From contig NZ_JAGTWO010000004.1 of NCBI RefSeq assembly GCF_018842675.1, positions 930,001 through 994,000 of the forward strand: 64,000 nt of DNA, in the 5' to 3' direction. This document shows positions 9,926 to 20,250 of the stretch, in pieces; the stretch's first letter is position 1; every line of letters starts with the position of its first letter. The DNA comes from Candidatus Pantoea bituminis (GTDB lineage: Bacteria > Pseudomonadota > Gammaproteobacteria > Enterobacterales > Enterobacteriaceae). A model generated the notes under the pieces. The model had not been told where the DNA came from. It saw nothing but the letters and a program-made list of their open reading frames with translations, and ran no database searches. A program made the translations under genes and the position numbers.

Positions 9926-12408
9926 GCGTAAGTCGTCGTGATTTTATGAAAGCTAACGCGGCGGCTGCGGCCGCGATGGCCGCCGGTTTAACCATCCCGA
10001 CGGTGACGCAAGCCACGCCTGGCATGGGTGAACCGATTCGTTGGGAAAAAGCGCCGTGCCGCTTTTGTGGCACCGGCTGCGGCGTGCTGGTAGGAACGCA
10101 GAATGGGCGTGTGGTGGCCTCGCAAGGCGATCCACAAGCAGAAGTGAACCGCGGTCTGAACTGTATCAAAGGCTATTTCCTGCCCAAGATCATGTATGGA
10201 AAAGATCGTCTGACACAGCCTTTGCTGCGCATGATCGACGGACGTTATGACAAGAACGGCGAGTTTTCCCCGGTTTCCTGGGATCAAGCATTCGACATCA
10301 TGGAGGAAAAATTCAAAGCAGCGCTGAAAGCCAAGGGGCCAGAATCGGTAGGCATGTTCGGCTCAGGTCAGTGGACGGTATGGGAAGGTTATGCCGCCTC
10401 TAAATTGATGAAAGCCGGTTTTCGTACCAATAACCTTGATCCTAACGCGCGTCACTGCATGGCATCGGCGGTGGTGGGTTTTATGCGTACCTTCGGCATG
10501 GATGAGCCAATGGGCTGCTACGATGATATCGAACAGGCCGACGCCTTTGTGCTGTGGGGCTCAAACATGGCCGAGATGCATCCGATTCTCTGGTCACGCT
10601 TGACAGCGCGCCGCCTCAGCAATGAAAACGTCAAAGTGGCGGTGCTTTCAACTTACCGTCACCGCAGCTTTGAATTAGCCGACAATGCGATGGTCTTTAC
10701 GCCGCAGACCGATCTGGTGATCATGAATTTCATCGCCAACTACATCATTCAAACCAATCGGGTCGACAAAGATTTCCTGGCACGTCACGTCACCTTACGT
10801 AAAGGCGCAACGGATATTGGCTACGGTTTGCGTCCTGGCGATCCACGTCAAAGCACGGCGAAAAACCCGGACAGCGGTGATTCAACGCCGATCAACTTTG
10901 AACAATTTGCCCGACACGTCTCCGAATATACCGTTGAGAAAGCCAGCCAGATGAGCGGCGTAGAGCAGGATCAACTGCTGGCATTGGCTGAACTTTATGC
11001 CGATCCAAACGTGAAAGTGGTTTCATACTGGACCATGGGTTTCAACCAGCACACGCGCGGTGTCTGGGCAAATAACCTCTGCTACAACCTGCATTTGCTG
11101 ACCGGTAAAATCTCGCGTCCCGGCACCGGCCCGTTCTCGCTGACCGGCCAGCCTTCCGCCTGCGGTACGGCGCGTGAAGTGGGTACGTTTTCCCATCGTC
11201 TGCCCGCTGATATGGTGGTGAACAATGATAAGCACCGGGCGCTGGCTGAAAAGCTGTGGAAGCTGCCGAGCGGCACCATTCCCGCCAAAATCGGTTTACA
11301 TGCAGTGGCGCAAGATCGCGCACTGAAAGATGGCAAGCTCAACGCCTATTGGTCAATGTGTAACAACAACATGCAGGCCGGGCCAAATCTCACCGAAGAT
11401 CGCATGCCAGGTTGGCGCGATCCGCAAAACTTCGTAGTGGTCTCCGATCCTTATCCCACCGTCAGCGCCTTATCTGCGGACCTCATTTTGCCTACCGCAA
11501 TGTGGGTAGAAAAAGAGGGCGCGTATGGCAACGCCGAGCGCCGCACGCAGTTTTGGCATCAGCAGGTCAAAGCGCCGGGCGAAGCAAAATCTGATCTCTG
11601 GCAGATCGTGAATTTCTCTAAACGCTTCAGGTTAGAAGAGGTGTGGCCGGAAGAACTGCTGGCGCAGGATCCCAGTCTGCGTGGCAAAACACTTTATGAC
11701 GTGCTTTACGCAAATGGTCAGGTTGACCGGTTTCCGCTGAGTGAAGTGGCAGACGATCGCCTGAATGATGAAGCACGTGCGTTTGGCTTCTATCTGCAAA
11801 AAGGCTTGTTTGAAGAGTACGCCAGCTTTGGTCGCGGTCATGGTCACGACCTTGCGCCGTTCGATGCTTATCACGAAGCACGTGGCTTGCGCTGGCCCGT
11901 GGTGGAGGGAAAAGAGACCCGCTGGCGCTACCGCGAAGGTTACGACAGCTACGTGAAAACCGGTGAAAGCGTGCGTTTTTATGGCCAGCCAGACGGCAAA
12001 GCGGTGATTTTTGCGCTGCCGTACGAGCCACCAGCGGAAATGCCGGATGAGGAATACAACTTATGGTTCTGTACCGGTCGCGTGCTGGAGCACTGGCACA
12101 CCGGCACCATGACGCGCCGCGTGCCGGAGTTGCATCGCGCTGTGCCGGAAGCGCTGCTTTACATTCATCCGCTGGATGCGAAATCGCGCGGTTTACGCCG
12201 TGGCGAGCAGGTGCGTGTGGTTTCACGTCGCGGGGAAACTTTCGCTCATGTGGAAACGCGGGGTCGTAACCAACCGCCGCAAGGGCTGGTTTTCATGCCG
12301 TTTTTTGATGCGGGTGTGATGGCGAACAACATTACGCTGGACGCGACCGATCCGCTCTCAAAACAGAACGATTATAAAAAATGCGCCGTTAAGCTGGTTA
12401 AAATTTAA
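9922..12408 (+). CDS. napA: NapA, periplasmic nitrate reductase catalytic subunit
   Basis: 828 residues, the same length as E. coli NapA. The Tat signal [13 protein letters not shown] lies at residues 4-16, with cleavage after TQA (about 31). The [4Fe-4S] site begins [13 protein letters not shown] (near residue 47) and ends with the Cys of GLNCIKGYF. The Mo-coordinating Cys is in [10 protein letters not shown] (near 180). It reduces nitrate to nitrite in the periplasm using electrons from quinol through NapC and NapB. Full length, no break. Confidence 0.96.
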   Translation: MSVSRRDFMKANAAAAAAMAAGLTIPTVTQATPGMGEPIRWEKAPCRFCGTGCGVLVGTQNGRVVASQGDPQAEVNRGLNCIKGYFLPKIMYGKDRLTQPLLRMIDGRYDKNGEFSPVSWDQAFDIMEEKFKAALKAKGPESVGMFGSGQWTVWEGYAASKLMKAGFRTNNLDPNARHCMASAVVGFMRTFGMDEPMGCYDDIEQADAFVLWGSNMAEMHPILWSRLTARRLSNENVKVAVLSTYRHRSFELADNAMVFTPQTDLVIMNFIANYIIQTNRVDKDFLARHVTLRKGATDIGYGLRPGDPRQSTAKNPDSGDSTPINFEQFARHVSEYTVEKASQMSGVEQDQLLALAELYADPNVKVVSYWTMGFNQHTRGVWANNLCYNLHLLTGKISRPGTGPFSLTGQPSACGTAREVGTFSHRLPADMVVNNDKHRALAEKLWKLPSGTIPAKIGLHAVAQDRALKDGKLNAYWSMCNNNMQAGPNLTEDRMPGWRDPQNFVVVSDPYPTVSALSADLILPTAMWVEKEGAYGNAERRTQFWHQQVKAPGEAKSDLWQIVNFSKRFRLEEVWPEELLAQDPSLRGKTLYDVLYANGQVDRFPLSEVADDRLNDEARAFGFYLQKGLFEEYASFGRGHGHDLAPFDAYHEARGLRWPVVEGKETRWRYREGYDSYVKTGESVRFYGQPDGKAVIFALPYEPPAEMPDEEYNLWFCTGRVLEHWHTGTMTRRVPELHRAVPEALLYIHPLDAKSRGLRRGEQVRVVSRRGETFAHVETRGRNQPPQGLVFMPFFDAGVMANNITLDATDPLSKQNDYKKCAVKLVKI

Positions 12409-12419
12409 GGCAGGACGCA

Positions 12420-12851
12420 ATGAAAACGATCATTACCTTTATCACTCTTGCCGCCCTGATACTGGGCGGCGCAGTCTGGGCTAACGAAAGCGCCGATCTC
12501 TCCGCCTCGCCGGAAGTTAACGCTGGGCACCGTGGCGCGATTTTTCAGCCGAAGCAGCAGGGCAGAATGCCACTAAACTATGTCAACCAACCGCCGGTGA
12601 TCCCGCACAGCGTGGAGGGTTATCAGGTCACGAAGAATGTGAACCGTTGCCTGCAATGTCACGGTACACAAAGTTATCTCACCACCGGTGCGCCGCGTGT
12701 CAGCCCAACGCACTTCACCGATCGCGACGGCAGCGTAAGCAGCAGTGTATCGCCGCGCCGCTACTTCTGTTTGCAGTGTCATGTACCGCAAACCGATGCC
12801 AAGCCGATTGTCGAAAACAGCTTCCGGCCTGCCGCCGGTTTTGGCCGGTGA
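12420..12851 (+). CDS. napB: NapB, diheme cytochrome c subunit of nitrate reductase
   Basis: 143 residues with a Sec signal (MKTIITFITLAALILGG, cleaved after VWA, about residue 21) and two haem-binding CXXCH motifs, CLQCH at about 77 and again near 119. It is the small electron-transfer subunit of the NapAB complex in the periplasm. In E. coli napG and napH sit between napA and napB; here only 11 bases separate them. GCAGGACGC provides the ribosome site. Confidence 0.94.
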   Translation: MKTIITFITLAALILGGAVWANESADLSASPEVNAGHRGAIFQPKQQGRMPLNYVNQPPVIPHSVEGYQVTKNVNRCLQCHGTQSYLTTGAPRVSPTHFTDRDGSVSSSVSPRRYFCLQCHVPQTDAKPIVENSFRPAAGFGR

Positions 12852-12858
12852 GGCGAGG

Positions 12859-13443
12859 ATGAAACAGCGACTTTTACGCCTGTGGCGCTGGTGGCGACGT
12901 CCAAGTCGTCTTGCGCTTGGCACTTTACTGCTGATTGGCTTTGGCGCAGGCATCCTCTTCTGGGGCGGCTTTAATACCGGCATGGAGTTGACCAACCGCG
13001 AGCAGTTCTGTATCGGCTGTCATGAGATGCGCAACAACGTTTATCAGGAATATATGCAAACGGTACATTACAACAACCGCAGCGGTGTACGCGCAACCTG
13101 CCCGGATTGCCACGTGCCGCATGAATGGGGTCCGAAAATGATCCGTAAAATTCAGGCGAGCAAAGAGGTTTATGCCAAGATTTTTGGCCTGATTGATACC
13201 CCACAGAAGTTTGAGGATCACCGTATCAAGTTGGCGCAGAACGAATGGCGCAGGATGAAGAACAACAACTCGCAGGAGTGTCGAAACTGCCACAACTTCG
13301 ATTACATGGATTTCACCCAGCAGAAAACCGTTGCGTCGAAAATGCATGCTAAAGCGGTAGAAACCGGGCAAACCTGTATCGACTGCCACAAAGGCATCGC
13401 GCACCACTTGCCAGATATGAAAGATCAGCCAAACGGCTTTTAA
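12859..13443 (+). CDS. napC: NapC, membrane tetrahaem quinol dehydrogenase
   Basis: 194 residues of the NapC/NirT family. A basic N-terminus (MKQRLLRLWRWWRR) precedes one membrane anchor (about 18-38) and a periplasmic domain with four CXXCH haem sites: CIGCH, CPDCH, CRNCH and CIDCH. It takes electrons from menaquinol or ubiquinol and passes them to NapB. I chose the ATG at 12859, with GAGGCGAGG just before it; an in-frame ATG 38 codons upstream lies inside napB and would add a sequence foreign to the family. Last gene of the operon; no ccm genes follow, unlike E. coli. Confidence 0.94.
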   Translation: MKQRLLRLWRWWRRPSRLALGTLLLIGFGAGILFWGGFNTGMELTNREQFCIGCHEMRNNVYQEYMQTVHYNNRSGVRATCPDCHVPHEWGPKMIRKIQASKEVYAKIFGLIDTPQKFEDHRIKLAQNEWRRMKNNNSQECRNCHNFDYMDFTQQKTVASKMHAKAVETGQTCIDCHKGIAHHLPDMKDQPNGF

Positions 13444-13449
13444 CCTCAT

Positions 13450-13476
13450 TAGCGCACCGCCGCTCGCGGTGCGCTA
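13450..13476 (+). terminator. Hairpin ending the nap operon
   Basis: TAGCGCACCGC and GCGGTGCGCTA form a perfect 11-bp stem around CGCTC. The following T-tract is weak (AATTCTCTTT), so termination may be partial. Confidence 0.6.
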
Positions 13477-13565
13477 AATTCTCTTTCAGCACCAGTTTCA
13501 GATAGTTTTCTGAACGGCACCGTCCTATGATGTCAGGCTCCCCTTAAAGACGTAGCGGAGACCTT

Positions 13566-14144
13566 ATGTCGTTAAAGATCAATATTATCAAAGATAAGTT
13601 GCTGTCTGAGAACTGGTTTGTTCTGCGCAACTTCACCTATGAACTCACCGATAAAAAAGGTGAAGTGCTGCGCCACAAACGCGAAGTTTACGACCGAGGC
13701 AACGGCGCTACAATTCTGCTCTACAACCGTGATAAAAACAGTGTGGTGCTGACGCGCCAGTTTCGCATCGCGACCTACATCAACGGTAATGAAAGCGGCA
13801 TGCTGATTGAAGCCTGCGCAGGATTACTCGATGACGATTCGCCGGAAGATTGCATTCGTAAAGAGGCGATAGAAGAAACCGGTTACGCGGTGGGCCAGGT
13901 AGAAAAACTCTATGCCTGCTATATGTCGCCGGGCGGCGTAACGGAACTGATTCATTTCTTTGCCGCTGAATATAATGATTCGCTGCGCGACAACGCGGGC
14001 GGCGGCGTAGAAGATGAAGATATTGATGTGCTGGAAATGACATTCCCTGATGCACTCGCGATGGTGAAAGATGGGCGCATCCGCGACGGCAAAACCATCA
14101 TGCTATTGCAGCACGCCCAGATTGCGGGCTGGCTTAAGCCTTAA
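13566..14144 (+). CDS. nudK: NudK, GDP-mannose pyrophosphatase (Nudix)
   Basis: 192 residues, close to E. coli NudK (191). The shared stretch [18 protein letters not shown] and the Nudix box (GLLDDD...[10 protein letters not shown], about residues 87-109) with its catalytic Glu cluster are intact, as is [13 protein letters not shown]. It hydrolyses GDP-mannose to GMP and mannose-1-phosphate. The start has RBS GGAG. Its last 11 bases overlap the end of the convergent ribokinase-like gene. In E. coli nudK lies next to ypfG and tktB, so the 7-kb sugar operon here is an insertion between nudK and ypfG. Confidence 0.92.
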   Translation: MSLKINIIKDKLLSENWFVLRNFTYELTDKKGEVLRHKREVYDRGNGATILLYNRDKNSVVLTRQFRIATYINGNESGMLIEACAGLLDDDSPEDCIRKEAIEETGYAVGQVEKLYACYMSPGGVTELIHFFAAEYNDSLRDNAGGGVEDEDIDVLEMTFPDALAMVKDGRIRDGKTIMLLQHAQIAGWLKP

Positions 14145-15099
14145 CATCTTCGGCCAGCAGATTAGGTTGGCATTCCGGATGCGCGTGCAGACGCGATAAG
14201 GCTTCCGCGTAGGACGGCATAGAATGTGCCGCGCCTGCACGCTCTACACACACCGAAGCAAACGCCGCCGCAAATAAAGCCGCCTGTTCCAGCGATTCGC
14301 CCGCCGCCAAACGTGCAGCAAGCGCACCGTTAAATGCATCGCCTGCACCGGTAGTGTCCTGTGGCGTGGCGGGAAACAGGGGAATACGTAACTGCTGGTT
14401 TTCCGTAGAAAGCAGCGCGCCGGCGGTACCCAAAGTAATGATCACCTGACGCGCACCTTTGCGATGCAATCTTTCCGCGGCGCGTTGCGCGCAGGAGATA
14501 TCGGTTATCGTCACGCCTGTTAACAGCGTCGCTTCCGTGCTGTTGGGCGTAAGTAAATCAACCTTGGCGAGCAGCCTGTCGCTGATCTTCTGAAACGGTG
14601 CTGGATTCAGAATGACGAACGTGTTCGCTGCACGGGCGTTATCAATCATGCGGGTTATTGCACTAAGATTATTCTCCAGCTGCACCAGGAGAATATCTGC
14701 CGCGGCTACCGTTGGCTGGCAGCGCGTCACTTCGGCGGCGGAGACGGTTAAATTCGCGCCCGGATAAACCGAAATCATATTTTCCGCATCGTTACCGGCG
14801 ACATAAATCAACGCATTGCCGGTGGGTTTTTCTTTACACGTAAACAGCGTAATCGCATCAAAGCCGGTCTTTTCCAGATGGCGTCGGGCAAACGTGCCAA
14901 AATCATCATTGCCGACTTTACCGATGTAATGCACCCGAGCGCCTGCCCGCAACGCGGCGGTGGCCTGATTTGCGCCTTTACCGCCGGGGCCCATCATGCT
15001 GTGTTGCGCAATCAGTGATTCACCCGGCAGCGGAAAGCGCGTCATACCGGCGACAACATCAAGGTTGAACGATCCAAAAACACAGACTTTGCCTTTCAT
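14134..15099 (-). CDS. PfkB-family (ribokinase-like) sugar kinase
   Basis: 321 residues. The N-terminal substrate motif [11 protein letters not shown] (about 37-47) and the C-terminal catalytic anion-hole motif [17 protein letters not shown] (about 248-264, Asp255 as likely base) place it in the PfkB/ribokinase family, closest in pattern to ribokinase (start [12 protein letters not shown]). The substrate is not shown by sequence; ribose, or a keto- or deoxy-sugar of the operon's pathway, is plausible. It is the last gene of the sugar operon, with ATG overlapping the alsK stop (ATGA). E. coli als has no such gene. Confidence 0.8.
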   Translation of the reverse strand: MKGKVCVFGSFNLDVVAGMTRFPLPGESLIAQHSMMGPGGKGANQATAALRAGARVHYIGKVGNDDFGTFARRHLEKTGFDAITLFTCKEKPTGNALIYVAGNDAENMISVYPGANLTVSAAEVTRCQPTVAAADILLVQLENNLSAITRMIDNARAANTFVILNPAPFQKISDRLLAKVDLLTPNSTEATLLTGVTITDISCAQRAAERLHRKGARQVIITLGTAGALLSTENQQLRIPLFPATPQDTTGAGDAFNGALAARLAAGESLEQAALFAAAFASVCVERAGAAHSMPSYAEALSRLHAHPECQPNLLAEDVKA

Positions 15100-15992
15100 T
15101 CTTCACTCCTGAAGCGCCGTTCGGCTGCGAGGCAGGCGCCACGACAACCGGTATGATCGGTAGCATGGCTGAAAATAATCTTCAGACCCTCGCGCGTTAC
15201 CGGTGGACGCAGATGTTGCTGAATACGGCTGCGCAAGCTAGCCAGCGGGAAATCTGTCATCGACAGCACGCCACCGCCAAGAATCAAATATTCTGGATCG
15301 AGAATATTCATCTCTGTAGCAATGAGTTCCGCTAAGCGTTGCACAAACGCCTGCAAATCCGGGTGAGCGCCCTGTAGGGTGAACAGTTGCGACATGTCGG
15401 TTTCAGCCGCATATTTAGCGGCCCAGCGACTTAGCCAATGCCCGGAGGTTAAGGTTTCCGCGCATCCCATGTTACCGCAAGGGCAGGGCAGGGAATTACC
15501 GGACAACGGCACATGCCCCAATTCTCCTGCGCCACCATGATGACCGTGATAAAACCGACCTTCCAGCCACAAGCTGTTACCCATGCCCGTACCGGGATAC
15601 AAACCTACCGCGCAGTTTGGCACGGGATCGAGCTGCATTAAATCCCATAGCATCAGGTGGTTAACGTCTTTATCCATTGCCACTGGAACCTTGAGCCTGC
15701 GACTGAGCATGGCGGCAACCGGCTGGTTATCCAGCGCCTGAATAAAGGGCAGTGAAATAACCTGCTGCCGGTCGCGACTGAGAATGCCGGGTAAACCGAG
15801 CATCACACCGCTAACCGGCTGCTGTTCTAAGGTTTCACTGATGACATTGCCCAGCGCGGCGAGCGCATCCGGTTGTTGCGCCCAGCTGGCGGTGGACACT
15901 TTACGAAAGCCGGACCATGCCCGACCTTCTTCCATCAGCTGCAAGCGTGTACTGGTGCCGCCAATGTCAATGCCAAGCCAGCGTGATTTCAT
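15096..15992 (-). CDS. alsK: AlsK-like ROK sugar kinase
   Basis: 298 residues of the ROK family. The N-terminal phosphate loop is DIGGTSTRLQL (about 9-19), catalytic Asp in MDKDVNHLMLWD, then GYPGTG-like LYPGTGMGNS, and the zinc site GELGHVPLSG...CPCGNMGCAE (about 157-182). Resemblance to E. coli AlsK (D-allose kinase) is moderate, and its neighbours are AlsE- and AlsA-like, so allose or a related hexose is the likely substrate. Overlaps alsE upstream and the PfkB kinase downstream by 4 bases each. Confidence 0.75.
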   Translation of the reverse strand: MKSRWLGIDIGGTSTRLQLMEEGRAWSGFRKVSTASWAQQPDALAALGNVISETLEQQPVSGVMLGLPGILSRDRQQVISLPFIQALDNQPVAAMLSRRLKVPVAMDKDVNHLMLWDLMQLDPVPNCAVGLYPGTGMGNSLWLEGRFYHGHHGGAGELGHVPLSGNSLPCPCGNMGCAETLTSGHWLSRWAAKYAAETDMSQLFTLQGAHPDLQAFVQRLAELIATEMNILDPEYLILGGGVLSMTDFPLASLRSRIQQHLRPPVTREGLKIIFSHATDHTGCRGACLAAERRFRSEE

Positions 15993-16683
15993 GCCGACTC
16001 CTGCTGCAAGCCCTGCGCCGTATCGATACTGTCACGCATCATGGTCCAGGCGGTAGCGAGATCGTCATGAATAGTAAACAGGCCGGATGTGCCGACAATG
16101 AGCACTTCTGCACCTGCGTCCAGCAAAGTGCTATAGGTGCGTTGATTACAGGAGCCATCAATTTCAATTAAATAGCGATGGCCATGCGCCAGCTTCAGCG
16201 CTTTTAGCTCCTGAATTTTTTGCACCATTTCTGGAATGAAAGGCTGCCCGGCGTAGCCCGGATCGACGGTCATCACGGTGATCTTGTCGAGCAGATGAAT
16301 GTAGTGATGAATAAACGAAACCGGTGTGGCCGGGTTCAGTACGATACCCACTTTTTTCCCAGGCTACGGATGTGATTAATCACCCGAAACGCGTCGCGGT
16401 TGATGGTCTCAGCGTGTGGGCAAATATAATCTGCCCCGGCTTTGGCCACGGCTTCGATAAAATCGTTGGGATGCTCCACCATTAAATGCACATCAATGGC
16501 TACTGGCGTATGGGGGCGAATCTGCTCAATGAAAAACGGCGACAGCGTAATATTTTTTACGTAGTGACCATCCATAATATCAACGTGCAGGAAGTCTGCT
16601 CGCGAGTTCAACACAGACAATTGCTGCTTGATCTCCATTAAATTCATGCACATCAATGACGGAGAGATTTGAATACGCATCAT
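15989..16683 (-). pseudogene. alsE: AlsE-like D-allulose-6-phosphate 3-epimerase, frameshifted
   Basis: Two frames together encode one protein: the first ends ...SLGKKWVSY, the second continues GIVLNPATPV. Adding one A to the run of six at 16352-16357 (T on the plus strand) gives SLGKKVGIVLNP and a 231-residue product, exactly the E. coli AlsE length. Motifs are those of the ribulose-phosphate epimerase fold: SPSLMC, HVDIMDGHYV, VHLMVEHP, MTVDPGYAGQPFIPEM, IEIDGSCN and VGTSGLF. The enzyme would interconvert allulose-6-P and fructose-6-P. The run reads A AAA AAG in frame, a known -1 slippage heptamer that would restore the frame, but a sequencing deletion is more likely. It overlaps its neighbours tightly. 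Confidence 0.75.
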
Positions 16684-17744
16684 ACTTCCTTTTTGTGAGT
16701 CAGAGGATTTAACGCCGTGCTCAGCAGTTTGCTGCGCTTAACGGCACGGCTTTCATTGAGTCGGGCTTTACCCTGTTTAAAGGCCAGCACCACGATTAAC
16801 ACCGCTCCCCACATGGCGAGGCTGACGTGCTGGCTGATGTTCATTAAGTTGAAGCCGGTAGAGAGGATTTGCAGCGCAACCAATGCCAGCACCACGCCGG
16901 TGACGCGTCCGAATCCGCCGTTGGGATCGGTGCCGCCGAGGATGATGGCCAGCACGGTCAGCAATAAGTAGGCGTCGCCGTAACCCATTCGCGCCGAATT
17001 GAAGCGTGCCATCATGATCAGCCCCGCCAGCACGCACAGCAGGCTAGAAATGACGTACACCAGCACCACCATGCGATGCGTATTCACGCCACTAAACCAG
17101 GTGGCGTTGATATTGCTGCCACCCATGTAAATGCATTTACCTGCACGGGTTTTACCAAGGAACAGAGCCAGCAGCGCGGCGGCAATCAGGAATACCCACA
17201 GCGGCAACGGCACGCCCAGCAAGGTGTTGGAACCCAAGGCGCGCACTACGGCGGGCATACCGCTTACCGCTGCACCTTTGGTCAGCCAAATACCAATGCC
17301 GTTGATGGTCATCATGGTGGCGAGCGTAACCAGAATCGGATGAGCGCCAATACGCGTTACCATCACGCCAGTTATCACACCAATCACAAGGGCGATGATC
17401 ATCGCGCCAATCACCGCCAGCGCCAGCCATAACAGTTGCTGACCTGTGCTGGCACCGTCTGGCAGCATGCTCAACAGCACCCACGCAATAAATAAGCTGG
17501 TCAGGTTGGCGGTGGTAATAATCGCCAGATTCAGGCCACCACTTAAAATGGCGATGAACATGGCCAGCGTCAGCAAGCCCAGCTCCGGCAGCTGAAACGC
17601 CATGCTGAGGAAGGTCGAGTCAGTGAGAAAACGGCCCGGCAGCAAGATACTGAACAGCGCCAGTGCAAACGCGATCAGTAACATCAGTCCAATATTGGTG
17701 CCGTCCGGTTTCAATGCCGATAACGATGCAGAAAATCTTTTCAT
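16680..17744 (-). CDS. Sugar ABC transporter permease (second permease of the operon)
   Basis: 354 residues, about nine to ten hydrophobic helices, of the BPD_transp_2 (RbsC/AlsC) family: GGLNLAIITTANL, GAHPILVTLATMMTINGI and ILGGTDPNGGFGRVTGVVLA are typical. It lies 14 bases after the first permease with RBS AGGAGG. E. coli als has a single permease gene, so two permeases with one double ATPase resemble the LsrACDB or RhaSTPQ arrangement and suggest a heterodimeric channel. Sugar not determined by sequence. Confidence 0.82.
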   Translation of the reverse strand: MKRFSASLSALKPDGTNIGLMLLIAFALALFSILLPGRFLTDSTFLSMAFQLPELGLLTLAMFIAILSGGLNLAIITTANLTSLFIAWVLLSMLPDGASTGQQLLWLALAVIGAMIIALVIGVITGVMVTRIGAHPILVTLATMMTINGIGIWLTKGAAVSGMPAVVRALGSNTLLGVPLPLWVFLIAAALLALFLGKTRAGKCIYMGGSNINATWFSGVNTHRMVVLVYVISSLLCVLAGLIMMARFNSARMGYGDAYLLLTVLAIILGGTDPNGGFGRVTGVVLALVALQILSTGFNLMNISQHVSLAMWGAVLIVVLAFKQGKARLNESRAVKRSKLLSTALNPLTHKKEV

Positions 17745-17758
17745 AGCGCCTCCTTCCG

Positions 17759-18747
17759 TCAGACAAAACTAACGTCAGTTTCTTTGCGTTTTTTGTAGTG
17801 AGTGACAGCAATCGCCACCATGATTACGCTGCCGACCACAATGTTCATGAAGTAGTTAGAGACGCCAATCAGGTTGAGGCCATTTTTTAGGATGGCGATC
17901 AGGAACACGCCCATCAGTGTGCCGCTAACCGTGCCTTTGCCGCCCATCAGGCTCGCGCCGCCCAGCACCGTTGCTGCCAGTACATCCAGCTCACCACCAA
18001 CCAACGCATTCGGTACCACTTCACCCATGCGATAGACCTGTACTAATCCGCCAATCGCCGCCATTGCACCCAGCCAGCCGTAAGCGAACAGGTGAATCAA
18101 GCCAACCCGGATACCCACGCGCCGCGCTGATTCGGCATCACCGCCCACCGCATAGAGCTGACGGCCTAAATGGGTTTTGTTCAGCATCACGGCGGTGAGT
18201 GCGGCAATAATCAGCATGGTGATCAGCGGCAAACCGACCTGGAAAGTTTGGCCCTGCCATTCAAACGGCAGCACGTTACGCAAGGTGATCCACCAATCCG
18301 GCAGCGCATACAGGCTGCGTCCGCCCGTCATCCACATCAGCAGGCCAAACAGCAGCGATTGCATACTGATGGTGATGATGATCGACACCACTCGCAGCGT
18401 GGTAATCAACCAGGCGTTGAGCACACCAAACAGCGTGCCGCAGACAATCGCCAGCACAATGCTCAAAAGGGCATTATCAAACTGGTAGTGCACAAACAGC
18501 GAGGCGATCAGGTACTGCACCACCGAAGCCACCGCAGCAAAGGAGATATCGATGCCGCCAGTGACCAAGACAACAAACAATCCGAGGGCGAAAATGCCGG
18601 TTACGGCGTAGCTTTCCGCCAGGTCTAACAAATTTTGCACGCTGAGAAACTGGTCGCTGGCCACTGAGAAAAAACAATAAATGCCAGCATCACCCAAGTG
18701 AGCCAACCCTGACTGGAATGTGGGCGTAAACGAGAGAAGTCAGGCAT
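17759..18747 (-). pseudogene. AlsC-like sugar ABC permease, frameshifted near the start
   Basis: The natural start is the ATG at 18747, overlapping the alsA stop by 8 bases and giving MPDFSRLRPHSSQGWLTWVM. That frame reads on to LAFIVF and then breaks. Adding one base to the run of six at 18669-18674 joins it to FSVASDQFLSVQNLLDLAESY and yields about 329 residues. Without repair only a TTG start at 18706 opens the main frame. The rest is a clear BPD_transp_2 permease (GIDISFAAVASVVQY, GVLNAWLITTLRVVSIIITI, GGASLMGGKGTVSGTLMG) with about nine helices. Partner of the second permease downstream. Confidence 0.75.
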
Positions 18748-20248
18748 TGATCACCTCCGCCAGCTGTTGTTGTTCAACGGTATCGGGTTGATATTCGGCA
18801 TGAATGGTGCCGTCGCGAAAGTGCAGAATACGGTCGCAGTTGTACCAAACTTCCGGTACTTCGTCGGAAATCAGGATGATCGACAATCCTTCACGCGCCA
18901 GTTCGTGGATTAATTGATAGATGCTGGCTTTTGCACCGACATCTACGCCAACGGTTGGCGAGTCGAGGATCAGAATACGGGGTTGCGTCAGCACCCATTT
19001 TGCCAACACGATTTTCTGCTGATTACCGCCAGAAAGGGTGGAAATGGCCAGGTTGGGATCGGTCACGCGTACGCCGAGCTGCTGGATCCACTGTAAGATC
19101 AGCTTGTTCTTGCGGTATTCGTCAATAATGTGAAAACGGTTTTGCAGCTTGTCGAGGATCGGCAGCACCATGTTGTCGGCCACCGATTGCTGCTGCACTA
19201 AACCCAGTGTCAGCCGATCTTCGGATACGTAACCGATTCCGGCTTTGATGGCATCTTCATGCCCACGAAAACGTACCGGTTTGCTGTCGAGCCAGATTTT
19301 ACCGCTGTCCGGTTTGGTCATACCAAACAGTGACAGCGCCAGTTCAGTGCGCCCGGAGCCAAGCAGGCCGCATAACCCCAACACTTCGCCTTCGAACAGA
19401 CGAAAACTCACATCGTGATATTGCCCGGCGCGGCTTAGCCGCTCGACTTCGAGCATCACGCGGTCAGGATTGTGAGAAGGGGATTTCAACGAGTAATCCA
19501 GCTTTAGGCCGGTCATGAGTTCGGTCAGATGGTGCGGAGTCATATCACGCGCTGACCAACAGCCCATTTTGCGACCATCTCGGATAACCGTCACGCGGTC
19601 GGATATTTCCAGCACTTCATCGAGTCGATGGCTGACAAACACCACGCAAATGTTCTTCTCTTTCAGATAGCGCACGGTGCGCAGCAGCTGGTTGACTTCG
19701 GTGCGCGTCAGCGACGCGGTGGGTTCATCCATAATCACCAATCGGGCATCTGCGACCAGCGCGCGGCAAATCGCCACCTGCTGACGCTGAGCGATGGAAA
19801 GCTCCGCCACTTTTAGATCTAAATTCAGGTCGAAATTTAGCTCTTCAACAATACGCTGTGCGCTGGCACGCAGTTTTCCTGCGCGATGCCAGCCAAACAG
19901 ACCACGCAGATTGTGTTCGAAACCGATGTTTTCGGCGACGCTTAGGTTCGGAAACAGTGACAGATCCTGATAAATCACCTGGATACCAAAGTCACGCGCC
20001 TGACGCGATGTCAGCCTGGAAAAACCCTGGCTGCTGTTGCCAAGGCGGATCTGGCTGCCACTGTCCGGGGCATGCACCCCGGAAATGACTTTGATTAACG
20101 TACTCTTGCCACAGCCGTTGGTTCCGGCAAGGCAGTGCACTTCGCCTTCCAGTAGTGTTAGCGAAATATCGCTCAGTGCGCGGTTACCGCCAAACGTCTT
20201 TGACAGATTGTCGAGGACGATGAGCGTCTGTGGTTCGACACGTTCCAT
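18740..20248 (-). CDS. Sugar ABC transporter double ATPase (AlsA/LsrA/RhaT-like)
   Basis: 502 residues with two ATP-binding domains, as in RbsA/AlsA. Domain 1 (about 9-245): Walker A GTNGCGKST, signature LSIAQRQQ, Walker B VIMDEPTAS. Domain 2 (about 262-500): degenerate Walker A GLLGSGRTE, signature LSGGNQQK, Walker B LILDSPTVGVDVGAK. The second Walker B has Ser where the usual catalytic Glu is (DSPT not DEPT), so probably only one site hydrolyses ATP efficiently. It energises uptake with the two permeases. Two bases separate its start from the stop of the binding-protein gene. Confidence 0.85.
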   Translation of the reverse strand: MERVEPQTLIVLDNLSKTFGGNRALSDISLTLLEGEVHCLAGTNGCGKSTLIKVISGVHAPDSGSQIRLGNSSQGFSRLTSRQARDFGIQVIYQDLSLFPNLSVAENIGFEHNLRGLFGWHRAGKLRASAQRIVEELNFDLNLDLKVAELSIAQRQQVAICRALVADARLVIMDEPTASLTRTEVNQLLRTVRYLKEKNICVVFVSHRLDEVLEISDRVTVIRDGRKMGCWSARDMTPHHLTELMTGLKLDYSLKSPSHNPDRVMLEVERLSRAGQYHDVSFRLFEGEVLGLCGLLGSGRTELALSLFGMTKPDSGKIWLDSKPVRFRGHEDAIKAGIGYVSEDRLTLGLVQQQSVADNMVLPILDKLQNRFHIIDEYRKNKLILQWIQQLGVRVTDPNLAISTLSGGNQQKIVLAKWVLTQPRILILDSPTVGVDVGAKASIYQLIHELAREGLSIILISDEVPEVWYNCDRILHFRDGTIHAEYQPDTVEQQQLAEVINA

Positions 20249-20250
20249 GG

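Noticed and set aside
9576..10169. 197-codon minus-strand frame across napF-napD-napA
   Set aside because: Antisense to three identified nap genes; Pro/Arg-rich shadow of GC-rich coding DNA.
11627..12226. 199-codon minus-strand frame inside napA
   Set aside because: Shadow of napA; no family resemblance.
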